A DNA stretch of 64,000 nt from Pseudomonas sp. G2-4. Lineage in GTDB: Bacteria > Pseudomonadota > Gammaproteobacteria > Pseudomonadales > Pseudomonadaceae. The position numbers were made by a program, and so were the translations under genes. Below, piece after piece: positions 56,018 through 64,000 of the stretch (its first letter is position 1; the number at the start of each line of letters is the position of its first letter). The stretch covers positions 6,227,001 through 6,291,000 of the forward strand of contig NZ_CP125957.1 of assembly GCF_030064125.1 (NCBI RefSeq), in the 5' to 3' direction. The notes beneath the pieces are model-generated. The model was not told where the DNA came from, did not search any database, and was given only the letters and a program-made list of their open reading frames with translations.

Positions 56018-56302
56018 ATGAGCGAGCCAACCGACATCGACAGCGACGAAGAAGAGTTCGTCGAGAACACGCTGATTGAAGCCATCGAAAACCAGATCGA
56101 AAGCGACAACCCGCCAGCGGCCAAGGCCACGTTCAACAAGCTGACCCTGGTGGGTTATGAGCGCGAAGAAATACTCAGTCTGATGGCCCATGTGCTGGCT
56201 CACGAGATCGACGCCATCCTCGAAGAAGACCGCCCGTTCGACACCCAATGGTACGAAACGGCGCTGCGCGCCCTTCCCGAGTTGCCGCCGGAAAAGAAAT
56301 AA
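56018..56302 (+). CDS. Small acidic conserved hypothetical protein
   Basis: 94 residues from ATG 56018, with AAGGAG 6 bp upstream. Very acidic N-terminus (EPTDIDSDEEEFVENTLIEA) and a helical body (YEREEILSLMAHVLAHEIDA). No signal peptide or membrane helix. I do not recognise a functional family. The good SD, codon use like its neighbours and isolated position suggest a genuine gene of the pseudomonads. Followed by a REPIN. Confidence 0.75.
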   Translation: MSEPTDIDSDEEEFVENTLIEAIENQIESDNPPAAKATFNKLTLVGYEREEILSLMAHVLAHEIDAILEEDRPFDTQWYETALRALPELPPEKK

Positions 56303-56317
56303 CCTCCGGCAAACTCC

Positions 56318-56410
56318 GTGGCGAGGGAGCTTGCTCCCGCTCGGCTGCGCAGCAGTCGCAAAGCGATTGGGGCCGCTACGCGGCCCAGCGGGAGCAAGCT
56401 CCCTCGCCAC
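56318..56410. repeat. REPIN, GTGGCGAGGGAGC type
   Basis: Full inverted pair; spacer TCGGCTGCGCAGCAGTCGCA then GGGGCCGCTACGCGGCCC, where the second hairpin shows compensating changes relative to the other copies. Confidence 0.9.
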
Positions 56411-56531
56411 AACAAATGGCTCCTCTGGCCCCCGAAACAAAAAAAGCATGACGCCGACACTGGACAGCCCGGCCGACTACGCTCACCTTAGTGACGCTGT
56501 CGTCCAAATTCCTAGAAAGTCTGGAGTCCTT

Positions 56532-56777
56532 ATGTCGCTTACCCCTGAGCTGGTTGCCGAACTGGAAATCCTTGCACTCTTCAACCTGGACAGTTCCCAG
56601 GAAGGCCTGAAAATTCATCAGACCGCTGCCCCCAAGGCTATTGCTGCCGCCCAACGCTTGTTCGAGAAAGAACTGATCACCCAGCCCGATGGTGGTTATC
56701 TGACCAGCCTGGGGCGAGATGCTGCCCAAAATGTGCAAACCGTCCTGACGATACTCAGCGTTCAAGAAGCCGCCTGA
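56532..56777 (+). CDS. TIGR02647 family protein
   Basis: 81 residues from ATG 56532 (MSLTPELVAELEILALFNLD). A small helical protein with SSQEGLKIHQTAAPKAIAAA and QPDGGYLTSLGRDAAQNVQT, resembling a minimal winged-helix. It matches the TIGR02647 family found in Pseudomonas and related genera, described only as a putative DNA-binding or conserved protein. The frame extends upstream but overlaps the REPIN and is rejected there. Confidence 0.82.
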   Translation: MSLTPELVAELEILALFNLDSSQEGLKIHQTAAPKAIAAAQRLFEKELITQPDGGYLTSLGRDAAQNVQTVLTILSVQEAA

Positions 56778-56955
56778 TCCTCCCTGTCGCCCACGGAAAT
56801 CTCCTTCAACGGGATTTCCGCAGGCGCACTGGCGCCCCCTGTAAAAAATTTGACGTCAAAACCCTACTTTCAGCTTAAGAATTCCCAAGCTCGGGCGCTA
56901 AACTGCCATTAGCTGTGATCCCCCACGTTCGACGCCGCGAGCCGGTTGAGCTGAC

Positions 56956-59799
56956 ATGACCCGCAATCACGAAATACGCCCCGATCTGGACGAGGGAATC
57001 GACCGCAAGGTCCTGAGCCAGTTGCGCGCACGTTTTCTCAAGCTCAATACTGTCCGGATGGAGCGTGCCCTGGAAGGCCTGTCGACTCGCCAGCAAGGCG
57101 TGCTGACGCTGCTGCCGCTGTTTTTCCACGTCAACCATCCACTGCTGCCCGGCTACGTCTCGGGCAGTACGCCTGCCGGGCTGTCGAACTATGAGCCCGA
57201 CGCCAGCGTCTTGGCCGAGGCCCAGCGGCTGACCCGTTCGTTCTCCTACAAGCCGCGCCACGGCAGCAACTCGCCGCGACCGATTCTTGGCCTGTTCTTG
57301 ATGGGCAGCCTCGGCACGCTGGCCCAGGCCGATCAGAGCGACATGGATGTGTGGGTCTGCCACGGGCCGGACCTGAGCGACGACGAACTGGCCGAGCTGC
57401 GCAAGAAATGCCAGTTACTGGAGGCTTGGGCCGCGACCCAGGGCGCCGAAGCCCACTTTTTCCTGATCGACCCGGCGCGCTTCGTCCGGGGCGACCGGGA
57501 CAATCAGCTCAGTTCCGACGATTGCGGCACAACCCAGCATTACCTGCTGCTGGACGAGTTCTACCGCACCGCCATCTGGCTGGCCGGGCGCACACCGATC
57601 TGGTGGCTGGTGCCGGTCTATGAAGAAGACAACTATGAGCAGTACACCCATACGCTGATTTCCAAGCGTTTCATTCGCGCGGATGAAACGCTGGACCTCG
57701 GGCATCTGGCCTACATCCCTGCTGGGGAATTCATCGGCGCCGGGCTCTGGCAATTGTTCAAGGGCATCGAGTCGCCGTACAAGTCCGTGCTCAAGCTGCT
57801 GCTGACCGAGGTCTACGCCAGCGAGCACCCGAACGTGCGCTGCCTGAGCCTGCGCTTCAAACAGGCCGTGTTTGCCAATCGCCTGGACCTGGAAGAGCTG
57901 GACCCGTACATGGTGGTTTACCGTCGCCTGGAGGAGTACCTCAATGCCCGTGGCGAACCCGAACGCCTGGAGCTGATCCGACGGGCGCTGTACCTGAAGG
58001 TCAATCGCAAGCTCACCGGCCAGGGGCGCAGCGGCGGCTGGCAACGGGTGCTGCTCGAACGACTGGCCCGCGAATGGGGCTGGGACCCGCGTCAACTGGC
58101 GCTGCTGGACAGCCGCAGCCAGTGGAAGGTGCGCCAGGTCAGCAACGAGCGGCGAGCGCTGGTCAACGAGCTCACCCACAGCTACCGCTTCCTGACCCAG
58201 TTCGCGCGCACCGAGAAAAGCGTCAGCCTGATCAACAGGCGCGACCTCAACGTCCTTGGCAGGCGGTTGTACGCAGCCTTCGAGCGCAAGGCCGACAAGG
58301 TCGAGTTCATCAACCCTGGCATTGCCCCGGACTTGGCCGAAGACACCCTGACGCTGGTGCAGTCACCCAACAAGAAAGAACCGGGTCAGAACCAGTGGGG
58401 CTTGTATAACGGCAGCCTCAACGCCCTGGAGTGGGAAAATTTCGCACCGATCAAACGCAGCCGCGAATTGCTGGAACTGCTGACCTGGTGCCATCGCAAC
58501 GGCGTGATCGACAGCAGCACGCGCCTGGCGCTGCACCCCGGGGACAGCGACCTTAGCGAGTTCGAACTGTTCAACCTGCTGGGCAGCCTGCAACAGTCCA
58601 TCGCCCTGCCCCTGACTAGCGTGGATGAAGAGCAATTACTGCGCGCCAGCGTACCCAGCGAAGTGCTGATCCTGGTGAACGTCGGCGTCGACCCGCTCAA
58701 ACATCACCGCGACCTGAATATCCTGATGACCACCGAGCGCACCGACTCCCTGAGCTACGCCGGGGTGCGGGAGAACCTGGTACTGACCCTCGACCAGGTC
58801 ACGCTCAATAGCTGGAATGAAGTGCTGGTCAACCGTTTCGACGGCGAGCACGCCCTGCTCGACTGCCTGCGCGACTACCTCAACGACCTGCCCGTCACGC
58901 AGCGCCAGCCGCGCTTGCAGGTACGGTGCTTCTGCCACAACCGCGCGCAGTTCATTGCACGACGGGTCGAGGACGTCATCGAAACGGCCCAGACCCTGCT
59001 GTTGAGCCGGCTCAACCACCGCTATCTGCTTCAGGTCCAGCAGCATTATCACGTGCTGGAGTTGGTACCTGGCCATGTCAACCACGTGGCGCTGGGCAGC
59101 CTGTCGGCACTGATGGATTACCTGGGCGAGGAACTGACAGCCTACAGCCCGCTGCATCTGGACCCGATGGCCCTGGAAGACCACGACCTGGCACTGGTCC
59201 TGCCCATGGGCCAGCCCGAGTGCATTCAGGTGTTCTACCGGGTCAACGAGGACGACGCCGAGCTGTATGTGCTCGATGAACTCAACGCCTTGTGGCAACA
59301 GCGCCTGCCGTATCACGACGAGCACAGCCTGCTGGTACCACTGCAACGCTTCTTGCAATCGGTGCTGTACCGCCGCGACGCCTTGCTGCCGATGGATGCT
59401 GCCCAACCGTTGACCCTGGAAACCCTGTACTACCAGCTCCTCCCCTCAGGCCCCGGACGGGCACGGCGGATCGAGGCGCGACAGACGCCGCAGACGCCGG
59501 AAAACAAGCCGTTCTATGACGTGCAGGCCATCATCGGCAAAGCCGCGCACGGCCAGGTGCACGTCACCCTATATTGTGATCAGCAGGAGTTTTCGGAGTT
59601 GGAACATGGCGACCAGCTGTTCAGCGTGGTCGCCAGGGAGATCGTCGAGCAACGCCGTGAGGCCAAGCGCTACCGTTGCTACATCACCGACCTGGACCTC
59701 TCGGGCCTGGTGGGCGATGGCGCCTGCTCAAGCAATTTGTACCTGCGCTACAAGGCCGACCTGGAACGCGCGCTGAACGAGGCACTGGCCTCGGTCTGA
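56956..59799 (+). CDS. cyaA: Class I adenylate cyclase
   Basis: 947-residue cytosolic enzyme making cAMP. The N-terminal nucleotidyltransferase domain holds the motif GSLGTLAQADQSDMDVWVCH with Gly117-Ser118 and the metal-binding Asp129 and Asp131. The C-terminal half is the regulatory domain of class I cyclases, which in enterobacteria responds to the glucose PTS. In pseudomonads, cAMP acts mainly through Vfr. The length is somewhat greater than E. coli CyaA (848). A monocistron, convergent with rnk. Confidence 0.96.
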   Translation: MTRNHEIRPDLDEGIDRKVLSQLRARFLKLNTVRMERALEGLSTRQQGVLTLLPLFFHVNHPLLPGYVSGSTPAGLSNYEPDASVLAEAQRLTRSFSYKPRHGSNSPRPILGLFLMGSLGTLAQADQSDMDVWVCHGPDLSDDELAELRKKCQLLEAWAATQGAEAHFFLIDPARFVRGDRDNQLSSDDCGTTQHYLLLDEFYRTAIWLAGRTPIWWLVPVYEEDNYEQYTHTLISKRFIRADETLDLGHLAYIPAGEFIGAGLWQLFKGIESPYKSVLKLLLTEVYASEHPNVRCLSLRFKQAVFANRLDLEELDPYMVVYRRLEEYLNARGEPERLELIRRALYLKVNRKLTGQGRSGGWQRVLLERLAREWGWDPRQLALLDSRSQWKVRQVSNERRALVNELTHSYRFLTQFARTEKSVSLINRRDLNVLGRRLYAAFERKADKVEFINPGIAPDLAEDTLTLVQSPNKKEPGQNQWGLYNGSLNALEWENFAPIKRSRELLELLTWCHRNGVIDSSTRLALHPGDSDLSEFELFNLLGSLQQSIALPLTSVDEEQLLRASVPSEVLILVNVGVDPLKHHRDLNILMTTERTDSLSYAGVRENLVLTLDQVTLNSWNEVLVNRFDGEHALLDCLRDYLNDLPVTQRQPRLQVRCFCHNRAQFIARRVEDVIETAQTLLLSRLNHRYLLQVQQHYHVLELVPGHVNHVALGSLSALMDYLGEELTAYSPLHLDPMALEDHDLALVLPMGQPECIQVFYRVNEDDAELYVLDELNALWQQRLPYHDEHSLLVPLQRFLQSVLYRRDALLPMDAAQPLTLETLYYQLLPSGPGRARRIEARQTPQTPENKPFYDVQAIIGKAAHGQVHVTLYCDQQEFSELEHGDQLFSVVAREIVEQRREAKRYRCYITDLDLSGLVGDGACSSNLYLRYKADLERALNEALASV

Positions 59800-59805
59800 C
59801 GCCGC

Positions 59806-60216
59806 TCAGAGGTGGAAGTCGCCGCCCGCTTCAGGCTGATATTCCACGGCCAGCAACGTCAGCTTCAGCGTCTTGCCGCCCGGGGCGGGCCAGTCGATGT
59901 GCTGGCCGACCTTCAGCCCCAGCAATGCGCTGCCCACCGGGGCGAGGATCGAAATCTTGCCTTCATCGGCATTCGCGTCCTGGGGGTAAACCAGGGTCAG
60001 GTGATAGTCCTTGCCACTGCTTTCTTCGCGGCAGTGCACGCGTGAGTTCATGGTCACGACATCGGCGGGCACTTCATCGTGGCCCACCAGGCTATCGGCG
60101 CGATCCAGTTCGGTTTGCAACGCAATCACGCCTGGCAGCGTTTCATCAAGGCTGTCGATCAGGCGTTCCAGACGCTGTACGTCCAGACGGGTAAGGGTGA
60201 TGGAAGGTGCGGTCAT
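59806..60216 (-). CDS. rnk: Regulator of nucleoside diphosphate kinase Rnk
   Basis: 136 residues from the ATG at 60214-60216. An N-terminal short coiled coil (LDVQRLERLIDSLDETLPGV) is followed by a GreA/GreB-type C-terminal domain (YHLTLVYPQDANADEGKISI, LAPVGSALLGLKVGQHIDWP). Rnk binds RNA polymerase like the Gre factors but with a shorter coiled coil. In P. aeruginosa it restores Ndk and alginate in algQ mutants. A long frame upstream to 60486 crosses a terminator and REPIN and is not coding. Confidence 0.93.
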   Translation of the reverse strand: MTAPSITLTRLDVQRLERLIDSLDETLPGVIALQTELDRADSLVGHDEVPADVVTMNSRVHCREESSGKDYHLTLVYPQDANADEGKISILAPVGSALLGLKVGQHIDWPAPGGKTLKLTLLAVEYQPEAGGDFHL

Positions 60217-60253
60217 GATCCGGGCAGACTCCTTTCTTCTGCACAAAAAAAGC

Positions 60254-60282
60254 AAAACCCCGCCACAAAAAGGCGGGGTTTT
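60254..60282 (-). terminator. Strong hairpin upstream of rnk
   Basis: AAAACCCCGCC (60254-60264) / GGCGGGGTTTT (60272-60282), followed by a T run on the minus strand. It would end the cyaY-DUF1289 transcript before rnk; on the plus strand it also resembles a terminator. Confidence 0.85.
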
Positions 60283-60406
60283 CACGGGCCTCGATGAGTT
60301 GAGGCGTAGCCGGACACTATCACAGCTCAATAAATAAACAACCCGGGCGGGGTACAGCGGTACCCATGGGTAGCTCACGACAACCGAATGGGCGACGCCG
60401 AACCCT

Positions 60407-60500
60407 TGTGGCGAGGGAGCTTGCTCCCGCTCGGCTGCGCAGCAGTCGCAAGATTTTGGAGTCGCTTCGCACCCCAGCGGGAGCAAGCTCCCTCGCCACA
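60407..60500. repeat. REPIN, GTGGCGAGGGAGC type
   Basis: Full inverted pair. One hairpin in the spacer is altered (GAGTCGCTTCGCACCCC) and no longer pairs perfectly. It lies between the DUF1289 gene and the rnk-proximal terminator. Confidence 0.9.
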
Positions 60501-60520
60501 GAAGCTTCCAAGACCAACGG

Positions 60521-60739
60521 TTACCTTAGGGACTTGCGCTCAAGCGCCTCGGCACAGATCACCCGGCGGCGCTCATCGTCGGCCGAGCGCCATTCGCGGA
60601 TATCCTCCACATGGCGGAAACAGCCGAGGCAGACCTTCTGTTCATCCAGCTTGCACACGCTGCTACACGGTGAAGGCACGGCGGAACTGACATTACTGTA
60701 GAGCGGCTTGGGCGGCCGCGCCGGGGCGGTCTGGCTCAC
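60521..60739 (-). CDS. DUF1289 protein
   Basis: About 72 residues from the GTG at 60737-60739, four bases after the cyaY stop; an ATG at 60772 inside cyaY gives 83 residues. The DUF1289 pattern PCSSVCKLDEQKVCLGCFRH has four Cys and is probably a small zinc or Fe-S site, followed by EDIREWRSADDERRRVI. The function is unknown. Coupled to cyaY (frataxin), which hints at a link with iron or Fe-S, but this is only context. Confidence 0.8.
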   Translation of the reverse strand: MSQTAPARPPKPLYSNVSSAVPSPCSSVCKLDEQKVCLGCFRHVEDIREWRSADDERRRVICAEALERKSLR

Positions 60740-60743
60740 GCGG

Positions 60744-61076
60744 TCACAGGCCTTCGAAATCAAGTTCTGCATCCGCCTGCTGCTTGACGATGCGCTCGAG
60801 CATCTCGCCCAGCTGCTCTTCGCTCTTGTCGCACATCCAGCGCTCGCTTTCCTCGTCGTAGTCGAAGTGGAACCCGCCGGACACCGCTGCCAGCCACAAC
60901 TGCCGCAACGGCTCCTGGCGACTGAAGATCAACTGGGTGCCGTTCTCGAACTTGACGGTCAGCACACCGGCGGAGCTTTCCAGATCGATATCCAGGCCAC
61001 TTTCGTCAAACACATCCTCCAGCATTTGCTGGGTGCTATCGACCAGATCGTGGAAACGGGCTTCAGTCAAACTCAT
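60744..61076 (-). CDS. cyaY: Frataxin homologue CyaY
   Basis: 110-residue alpha-beta protein that binds iron and modulates the IscS/IscU system. The N-terminal helix FHDLVDSTQQMLEDVFDESG is acidic (iron-binding ridge), and the beta sheet contains GVLTVKFENGTQLIFSRQEP, QLWLAAVSGGFHFDYDEESE and RWMCDKSEEQL. It lies divergent from lptM/lppL, as in many gammaproteobacteria where cyaY borders the lysA-dapF region. Confidence 0.95.
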   Translation of the reverse strand: MSLTEARFHDLVDSTQQMLEDVFDESGLDIDLESSAGVLTVKFENGTQLIFSRQEPLRQLWLAAVSGGFHFDYDEESERWMCDKSEEQLGEMLERIVKQQADAELDFEGL

Positions 61077-61217
61077 TGCGGCAACCTCGAAAATGTCTGC
61101 TCATGCTCAAGCGCCGCAAGATACGGGCGCTTCCCGGCGATTGCAAAGGATATACCGACCGAAGACAGCCCGCGCCGGGAAATGCCCGGTGGCCGGTCGG
61201 ACGGGAACCCCGTTGCA

Positions 61218-61246
61218 TAGGCAAGCCGCCGGGTGGCCGGTATACT
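61218..61246 (+). promoter_or_regulatory. Promoter of lptM-lysA-dapF
   Basis: TATACT (61241-61246), with TAGGCA 17 bp before it. It lies 35 bp before the lptM start. The upstream 61100-61215 has GC-rich partial repeats (GCCGGTCGG, GGCCGGT) but no gene. Confidence 0.5.
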
Positions 61247-61280
61247 CCGGCGCAATTAACGCATTTTCAAGGATTTCGCC

Positions 61281-61451
61281 ATGAAGCGCCTGATCTCTTC
61301 CCTTGCTGCGCTCGTCGCGGTTGCCTGCCTTGTGACGGCCTGTGGTCAAAAAGGTCCGTTGTACCTGCCTGATGACAGCAAGTCCCCTGAAGAGCAGGCC
61401 AAGTCGTCGCAAGCCAAACCCCACGCGCACGACACCAACCCCACTTACTAA
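61281..61451 (+). CDS. lptM: LptM/LppL-type small lipoprotein
   Basis: 56 residues, starting 7 bp after AAGGA. Signal peptide MKRLISSLAALVAVACLVTA ends before Cys21, and the mature start CGQKGPLYLP is the LptM (YifL) motif. In E. coli LptM helps LptD fold and form the right disulfides in the outer membrane. The tail (SKSPEEQAKSSQAKPHAHDT) is disordered. In P. aeruginosa it is named lppL and lies upstream of lysA, as here, with 9 bp between the genes. Confidence 0.9.
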   Translation: MKRLISSLAALVAVACLVTACGQKGPLYLPDDSKSPEEQAKSSQAKPHAHDTNPTY

Positions 61452-61460
61452 GGGAACGCC

Positions 61461-62708
61461 ATGGACGCTTTTAACTACCGTGGCGGGGAGCTGTTCGCGG
61501 AAGGGGTTGCCCTGTCCGCGATCGCCGAACGTTTCGGCACGCCGACCTACGTCTATTCCCGAGCTCACATCGAAGCCCAATACCTGGCCTTCGCCGATGC
61601 CCTCGCCGGCATGCCGCACCTGGTGTGTTTCGCCGTAAAAGCCAACTCCAACCTGGGTGTACTCAATGTCCTGGCGCGCATGGGCGCCGGTTTCGACATC
61701 GTTTCAGGTGGTGAGCTCGAACGCGTACTGGCCGCCGGCGGCAGCGCTGACAAGATCGTATTTTCCGGGGTCGGCAAGACCCGTGAAGACATGCGCCGCG
61801 CACTGGAAGTCGGCGTGCACTGCTTCAACATCGAATCCACCGACGAGCTGGAGCGCCTGCAAATCGTCGCCGCCGAGCTGGGTGTCCGCGCGCCGATCTC
61901 CCTGCGCGTGAACCCGGACGTCGACGCTGGCACCCACCCGTACATTTCCACCGGCCTCAAGGAAAACAAGTTCGGCATCGCCATTGCCGACGCCGAAGAC
62001 GTGTATGTGCGTGCCGCCCAACTGCCAAACCTGGAAGTACTGGGCGTCGATTGCCACATCGGCTCACAGCTGACCACCCTTGAGCCCTTCATCGATGCCC
62101 TCGACCGCCTGTTGGCGCTGGTCGACCGCCTCGGCGACTGCGGCATCTACCTGCGTCACATCGACTTGGGTGGCGGTGTCGGCGTGCGCTATCGCGATGA
62201 AGAGCCGCCGCTGGTGGCCGACTACATCAAGGCTGTGCGTGAACGCCTCGAAGGGCGTGACCTGGCGCTGTTGTTCGAGCCGGGCCGCTACATCGTGGCC
62301 AACGCCGGCGTGCTGCTGACCCAGGTCGAATACCTCAAGCACACCGAGCACAAGGACTTCGCCATCGTCGATGCGGCCATGAACGACCTGATCCGCCCGG
62401 CGCTGTACCAGGCGTGGATGGACGTGACCGCAGTGCGCCCACGCGACAGCGCCGCCCGCAGCTATGACATCGTCGGACCGATCTGCGAAACCGGCGACTT
62501 CCTGGCCAAGGGCCGGGAGCTTGCGCTGGAAGAAGGCGATTTGCTGGCCGTGCATTCGGCCGGGGCCTACGGGTTTGTCATGAGTTCCAACTACAACACC
62601 CGCGGCCGTTGCGCCGAGGTGCTGGTGGACGGTGATCAGGCATTCGAAGTGCGTCGCCGCGAGACGGTAGCCGAGTTGTTTGCCGGCGAAAGCCTGCTGC
62701 CGGAGTAA
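61461..62708 (+). CDS. lysA: Diaminopimelate decarboxylase
   Basis: 415-residue PLP enzyme that makes lysine from meso-DAP. The PLP-binding Lys is Lys60 in [15 protein letters not shown]. The HIGSQ motif ([14 protein letters not shown]) and the active-site Cys region ([15 protein letters not shown]) are complete. SD is AGGGAA, 5 bp upstream. It is followed by dapF after 4 bp and forms the lptM-lysA-dapF operon. Confidence 0.97.
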   Translation: MDAFNYRGGELFAEGVALSAIAERFGTPTYVYSRAHIEAQYLAFADALAGMPHLVCFAVKANSNLGVLNVLARMGAGFDIVSGGELERVLAAGGSADKIVFSGVGKTREDMRRALEVGVHCFNIESTDELERLQIVAAELGVRAPISLRVNPDVDAGTHPYISTGLKENKFGIAIADAEDVYVRAAQLPNLEVLGVDCHIGSQLTTLEPFIDALDRLLALVDRLGDCGIYLRHIDLGGGVGVRYRDEEPPLVADYIKAVRERLEGRDLALLFEPGRYIVANAGVLLTQVEYLKHTEHKDFAIVDAAMNDLIRPALYQAWMDVTAVRPRDSAARSYDIVGPICETGDFLAKGRELALEEGDLLAVHSAGAYGFVMSSNYNTRGRCAEVLVDGDQAFEVRRRETVAELFAGESLLPE

Positions 62709-62712
62709 AACC

Positions 62713-63543
62713 ATGCTGCTGCGTTTTACCAAGATGCACGGCCTGGGCAATGACTTCATGGTCCTCGACCTGGTCAGCCAGCACGCGCACATCCTGCCCA
62801 AGCACGCCAAGCAATGGGGAGACCGACACACCGGTATCGGCTTCGACCAACTGTTGATCGTCGAAGCGCCCAACAATCCGGACGTGGATTTCCGTTATCG
62901 GATCTTCAACGCCGACGGTTCGGAAGTGGAGCAATGCGGCAACGGCGCGCGCTGCTTCGCCCGCTTCGTGCTGGACAAGCGGCTGACCGCCAAGCGGCAG
63001 ATCCGCGTCGAGACCAAAAGCGGCATCATCGAACTGGATGTGCGCAGCGACGGCCAGATCGGCGTCAACATGGGCGCCCCGCGCCTGGTACCGGCGGATA
63101 TTCCGTTCGAAGCGCCGGCCCAGGCCTTGAGCTATCAGATGGAAGTCGATGGCACAACGGTGGAACTGGCGGCGGTGTCCATGGGCAACCCCCATGCCGT
63201 GCTGCGAGTGGCGGATATCAATAGCGCACCGGTCCATGAGCTGGGGCCGAAAATCGAGCACCATCCGCGCTTCCCGGCACGGGTGAACGTCGGTTTCCTG
63301 CAAGTCATCGACCGTCACCGCGCGCAATTGCGCGTCTGGGAACGCGGCGCCGGGGAAACCCAGGCCTGCGGCACCGGCGCCTGTGCGGCGGCAGTCGCGG
63401 CGATCAGCCAGGGGTGGATGGATTCGCCATTGTTGATCGACCTGCCTGGCGGGCGCCTGTCCATCGAATGGGCAGGCCCTGGTCAACCGGTGATGATGAC
63501 CGGCCCGGCAGTACGCGTATACGAAGGACAAGTTCGTCTTTGA
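62713..63543 (+). CDS. dapF: Diaminopimelate epimerase
   Basis: 276 residues from ATG 62713; an earlier in-frame ATG at 62680 lies inside lysA and is rejected. The two catalytic cysteines are Cys75 ([14 protein letters not shown]) and Cys219 ([13 protein letters not shown]). Converts LL-DAP to meso-DAP for peptidoglycan and lysine. Its product feeds LysA, encoded 4 bp upstream. Confidence 0.97.
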   Translation: MLLRFTKMHGLGNDFMVLDLVSQHAHILPKHAKQWGDRHTGIGFDQLLIVEAPNNPDVDFRYRIFNADGSEVEQCGNGARCFARFVLDKRLTAKRQIRVETKSGIIELDVRSDGQIGVNMGAPRLVPADIPFEAPAQALSYQMEVDGTTVELAAVSMGNPHAVLRVADINSAPVHELGPKIEHHPRFPARVNVGFLQVIDRHRAQLRVWERGAGETQACGTGACAAAVAAISQGWMDSPLLIDLPGGRLSIEWAGPGQPVMMTGPAVRVYEGQVRL

Positions 63544-63556
63544 GTGAGCCAAACCC

Positions 63557-64000
63557 ATGACCGACCAGCCACAGGTTCCAGCCCCACAGTCCGACGAATC
63601 CCCGAGCCCGCTTCCGGAAACCGCGGCAGTGGCCGCGTACCTGGAAGCCCATCCGGACTTCTTCGTCGAACATGAAGAATTGCTTGCGACCCTGCGCATC
63701 CCCCACCGGCGCGGCGATACCGTGTCGCTGGTGGAGCATCAAATGAAGATCTTGCGCGAGCGCAACATCGAAATGCGCCACCGTCTTTCGCACTTGATGG
63801 ACGTCGCCCGGGACAATGACCGGCTCTTCGACAAGACCCGCCGGTTGATCCTGGCCCTGATGGACGCCAGCACCCTCGAGGATGTGGTGATGAGCGTCGA
63901 AGACAGCCTGCGCCAGGATTTCCAGGTGCCTTTTGTCAGCCTGATCCTGTTTGGCGACAGCGCCATGCCGGTGGGCCGCTGGGTGACCCACGCCGATGCA
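63557..64000 (+). CDS. DUF484 family protein (5' part)
   Basis: First 148 codons of a gene that runs off the window. Start ATG 63557, 13 bp after dapF. The N-terminus is Pro/Gln-rich (MTDQPQVPAPQSDESPSPLP). The family block AAVAAYLEAHPDFFVEHEEL and RRGDTVSLVEHQMKILRERN follow, and then a GAF-like region begins. DUF484 genes lie between dapF and the recombinase gene xerC in gammaproteobacteria, so xerC is expected next. Confidence 0.9.
   Translation, partial: MTDQPQVPAPQSDESPSPLPETAAVAAYLEAHPDFFVEHEELLATLRIPHRRGDTVSLVEHQMKILRERNIEMRHRLSHLMDVARDNDRLFDKTRRLILALMDASTLEDVVMSVEDSLRQDFQVPFVSLILFGDSAMPVGRWVTHADA

Overview
The window is a chromosomal segment of a fluorescent Pseudomonas. Three things point to this. 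The gene order closely follows the P. aeruginosa stretch running from visC/ubiH/pepP through 6S RNA, glpT, ubiD, rho, trxA, ppx/ppk, hemB, algP/algQ, hemYXDC, algR, argH, cyaA and rnk to lysA/dapF. The DNA is GC-rich with the long antisense open frames usual for pseudomonads. The intergenic regions carry two families of paired inverted REP elements (REPINs) built on the cores GTGGCGAGGGAGC and GTGGGAGCGAGC, typical of the P. fluorescens group. No tRNA or rRNA gene, prophage, IS element or CRISPR array was seen.

Layout. 1-4160 (minus): ubiquinone hydroxylases (partial ubiI/visC, ubiH), pepP and a ygfB-family gene. 4290-5745 (plus): small coiled-coil protein, zapA, 6S RNA and ygfA. 5781-6571: a 48-residue membrane protein and an EVE-domain protein. 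6644-11459: a three-gene ABC exporter (HlyD adaptor, RbbA-like double-ATPase/permease fusion, permease), then a secreted FliL-like protein, a quinone oxidoreductase and a TonB_C-domain protein. 14053-18789: glpT behind GlpR-like operators, chaC, and ubiD with a downstream iron-sulphur flavin reductase. 18869-22793: an OatA-like acyltransferase, rho and trxA. 22915-26720: an accessory block with a FadR-type regulator divergent from an amino-acid-type ABC importer. 26970-31904: ppx convergent with hemB-ppk. 32111-37262: DedA, a sterol-desaturase-like membrane protein, ElbB, YaiI and a cytochrome c/FTR1 iron permease. 37579-40904: four envelope proteins (COG3014 lipoprotein, YcfL, LpoB-like, CsgG-like). 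41041-44777: LysE exporter, MscS channel, YheS-type ABC-F and a TIGR02444 protein. 44774-53244: algP, FKBP, algQ, dsbB, the hemC-hemDX-hemY operon and algR. 53708-64000: argH, GST, two small proteins, cyaA, rnk, DUF1289, cyaY, lptM/lppL, lysA, dapF and the start of a DUF484 gene.

How the genes fit together. Much of the window is core metabolism: quinone synthesis (ubiI, ubiH, ubiD with its reductase), tetrapyrrole synthesis (hemB, hemC, hemD, HemX/HemY), polyphosphate turnover (ppk, ppx), lysine/DAP synthesis (lysA, dapF) and redox homeostasis (trxA, dsbB, chaC, GST). It also carries global regulators: 6S RNA, Rho, cAMP synthesis, AlgR, AlgP, AlgQ/Rsd and Rnk.

The points most worth following up are these. 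The four-gene LpoB/YcfL/CsgG-like cassette has an LpoB without the usual linker. The algZ kinase gene is missing next to algR. hemD and hemX are fused in frame, with a preserved internal start. ubiD is paired with a ferredoxin-fused flavin reductase. Possible GlpR operators lie upstream of glpT, and a perfect palindrome lies upstream of chaC.
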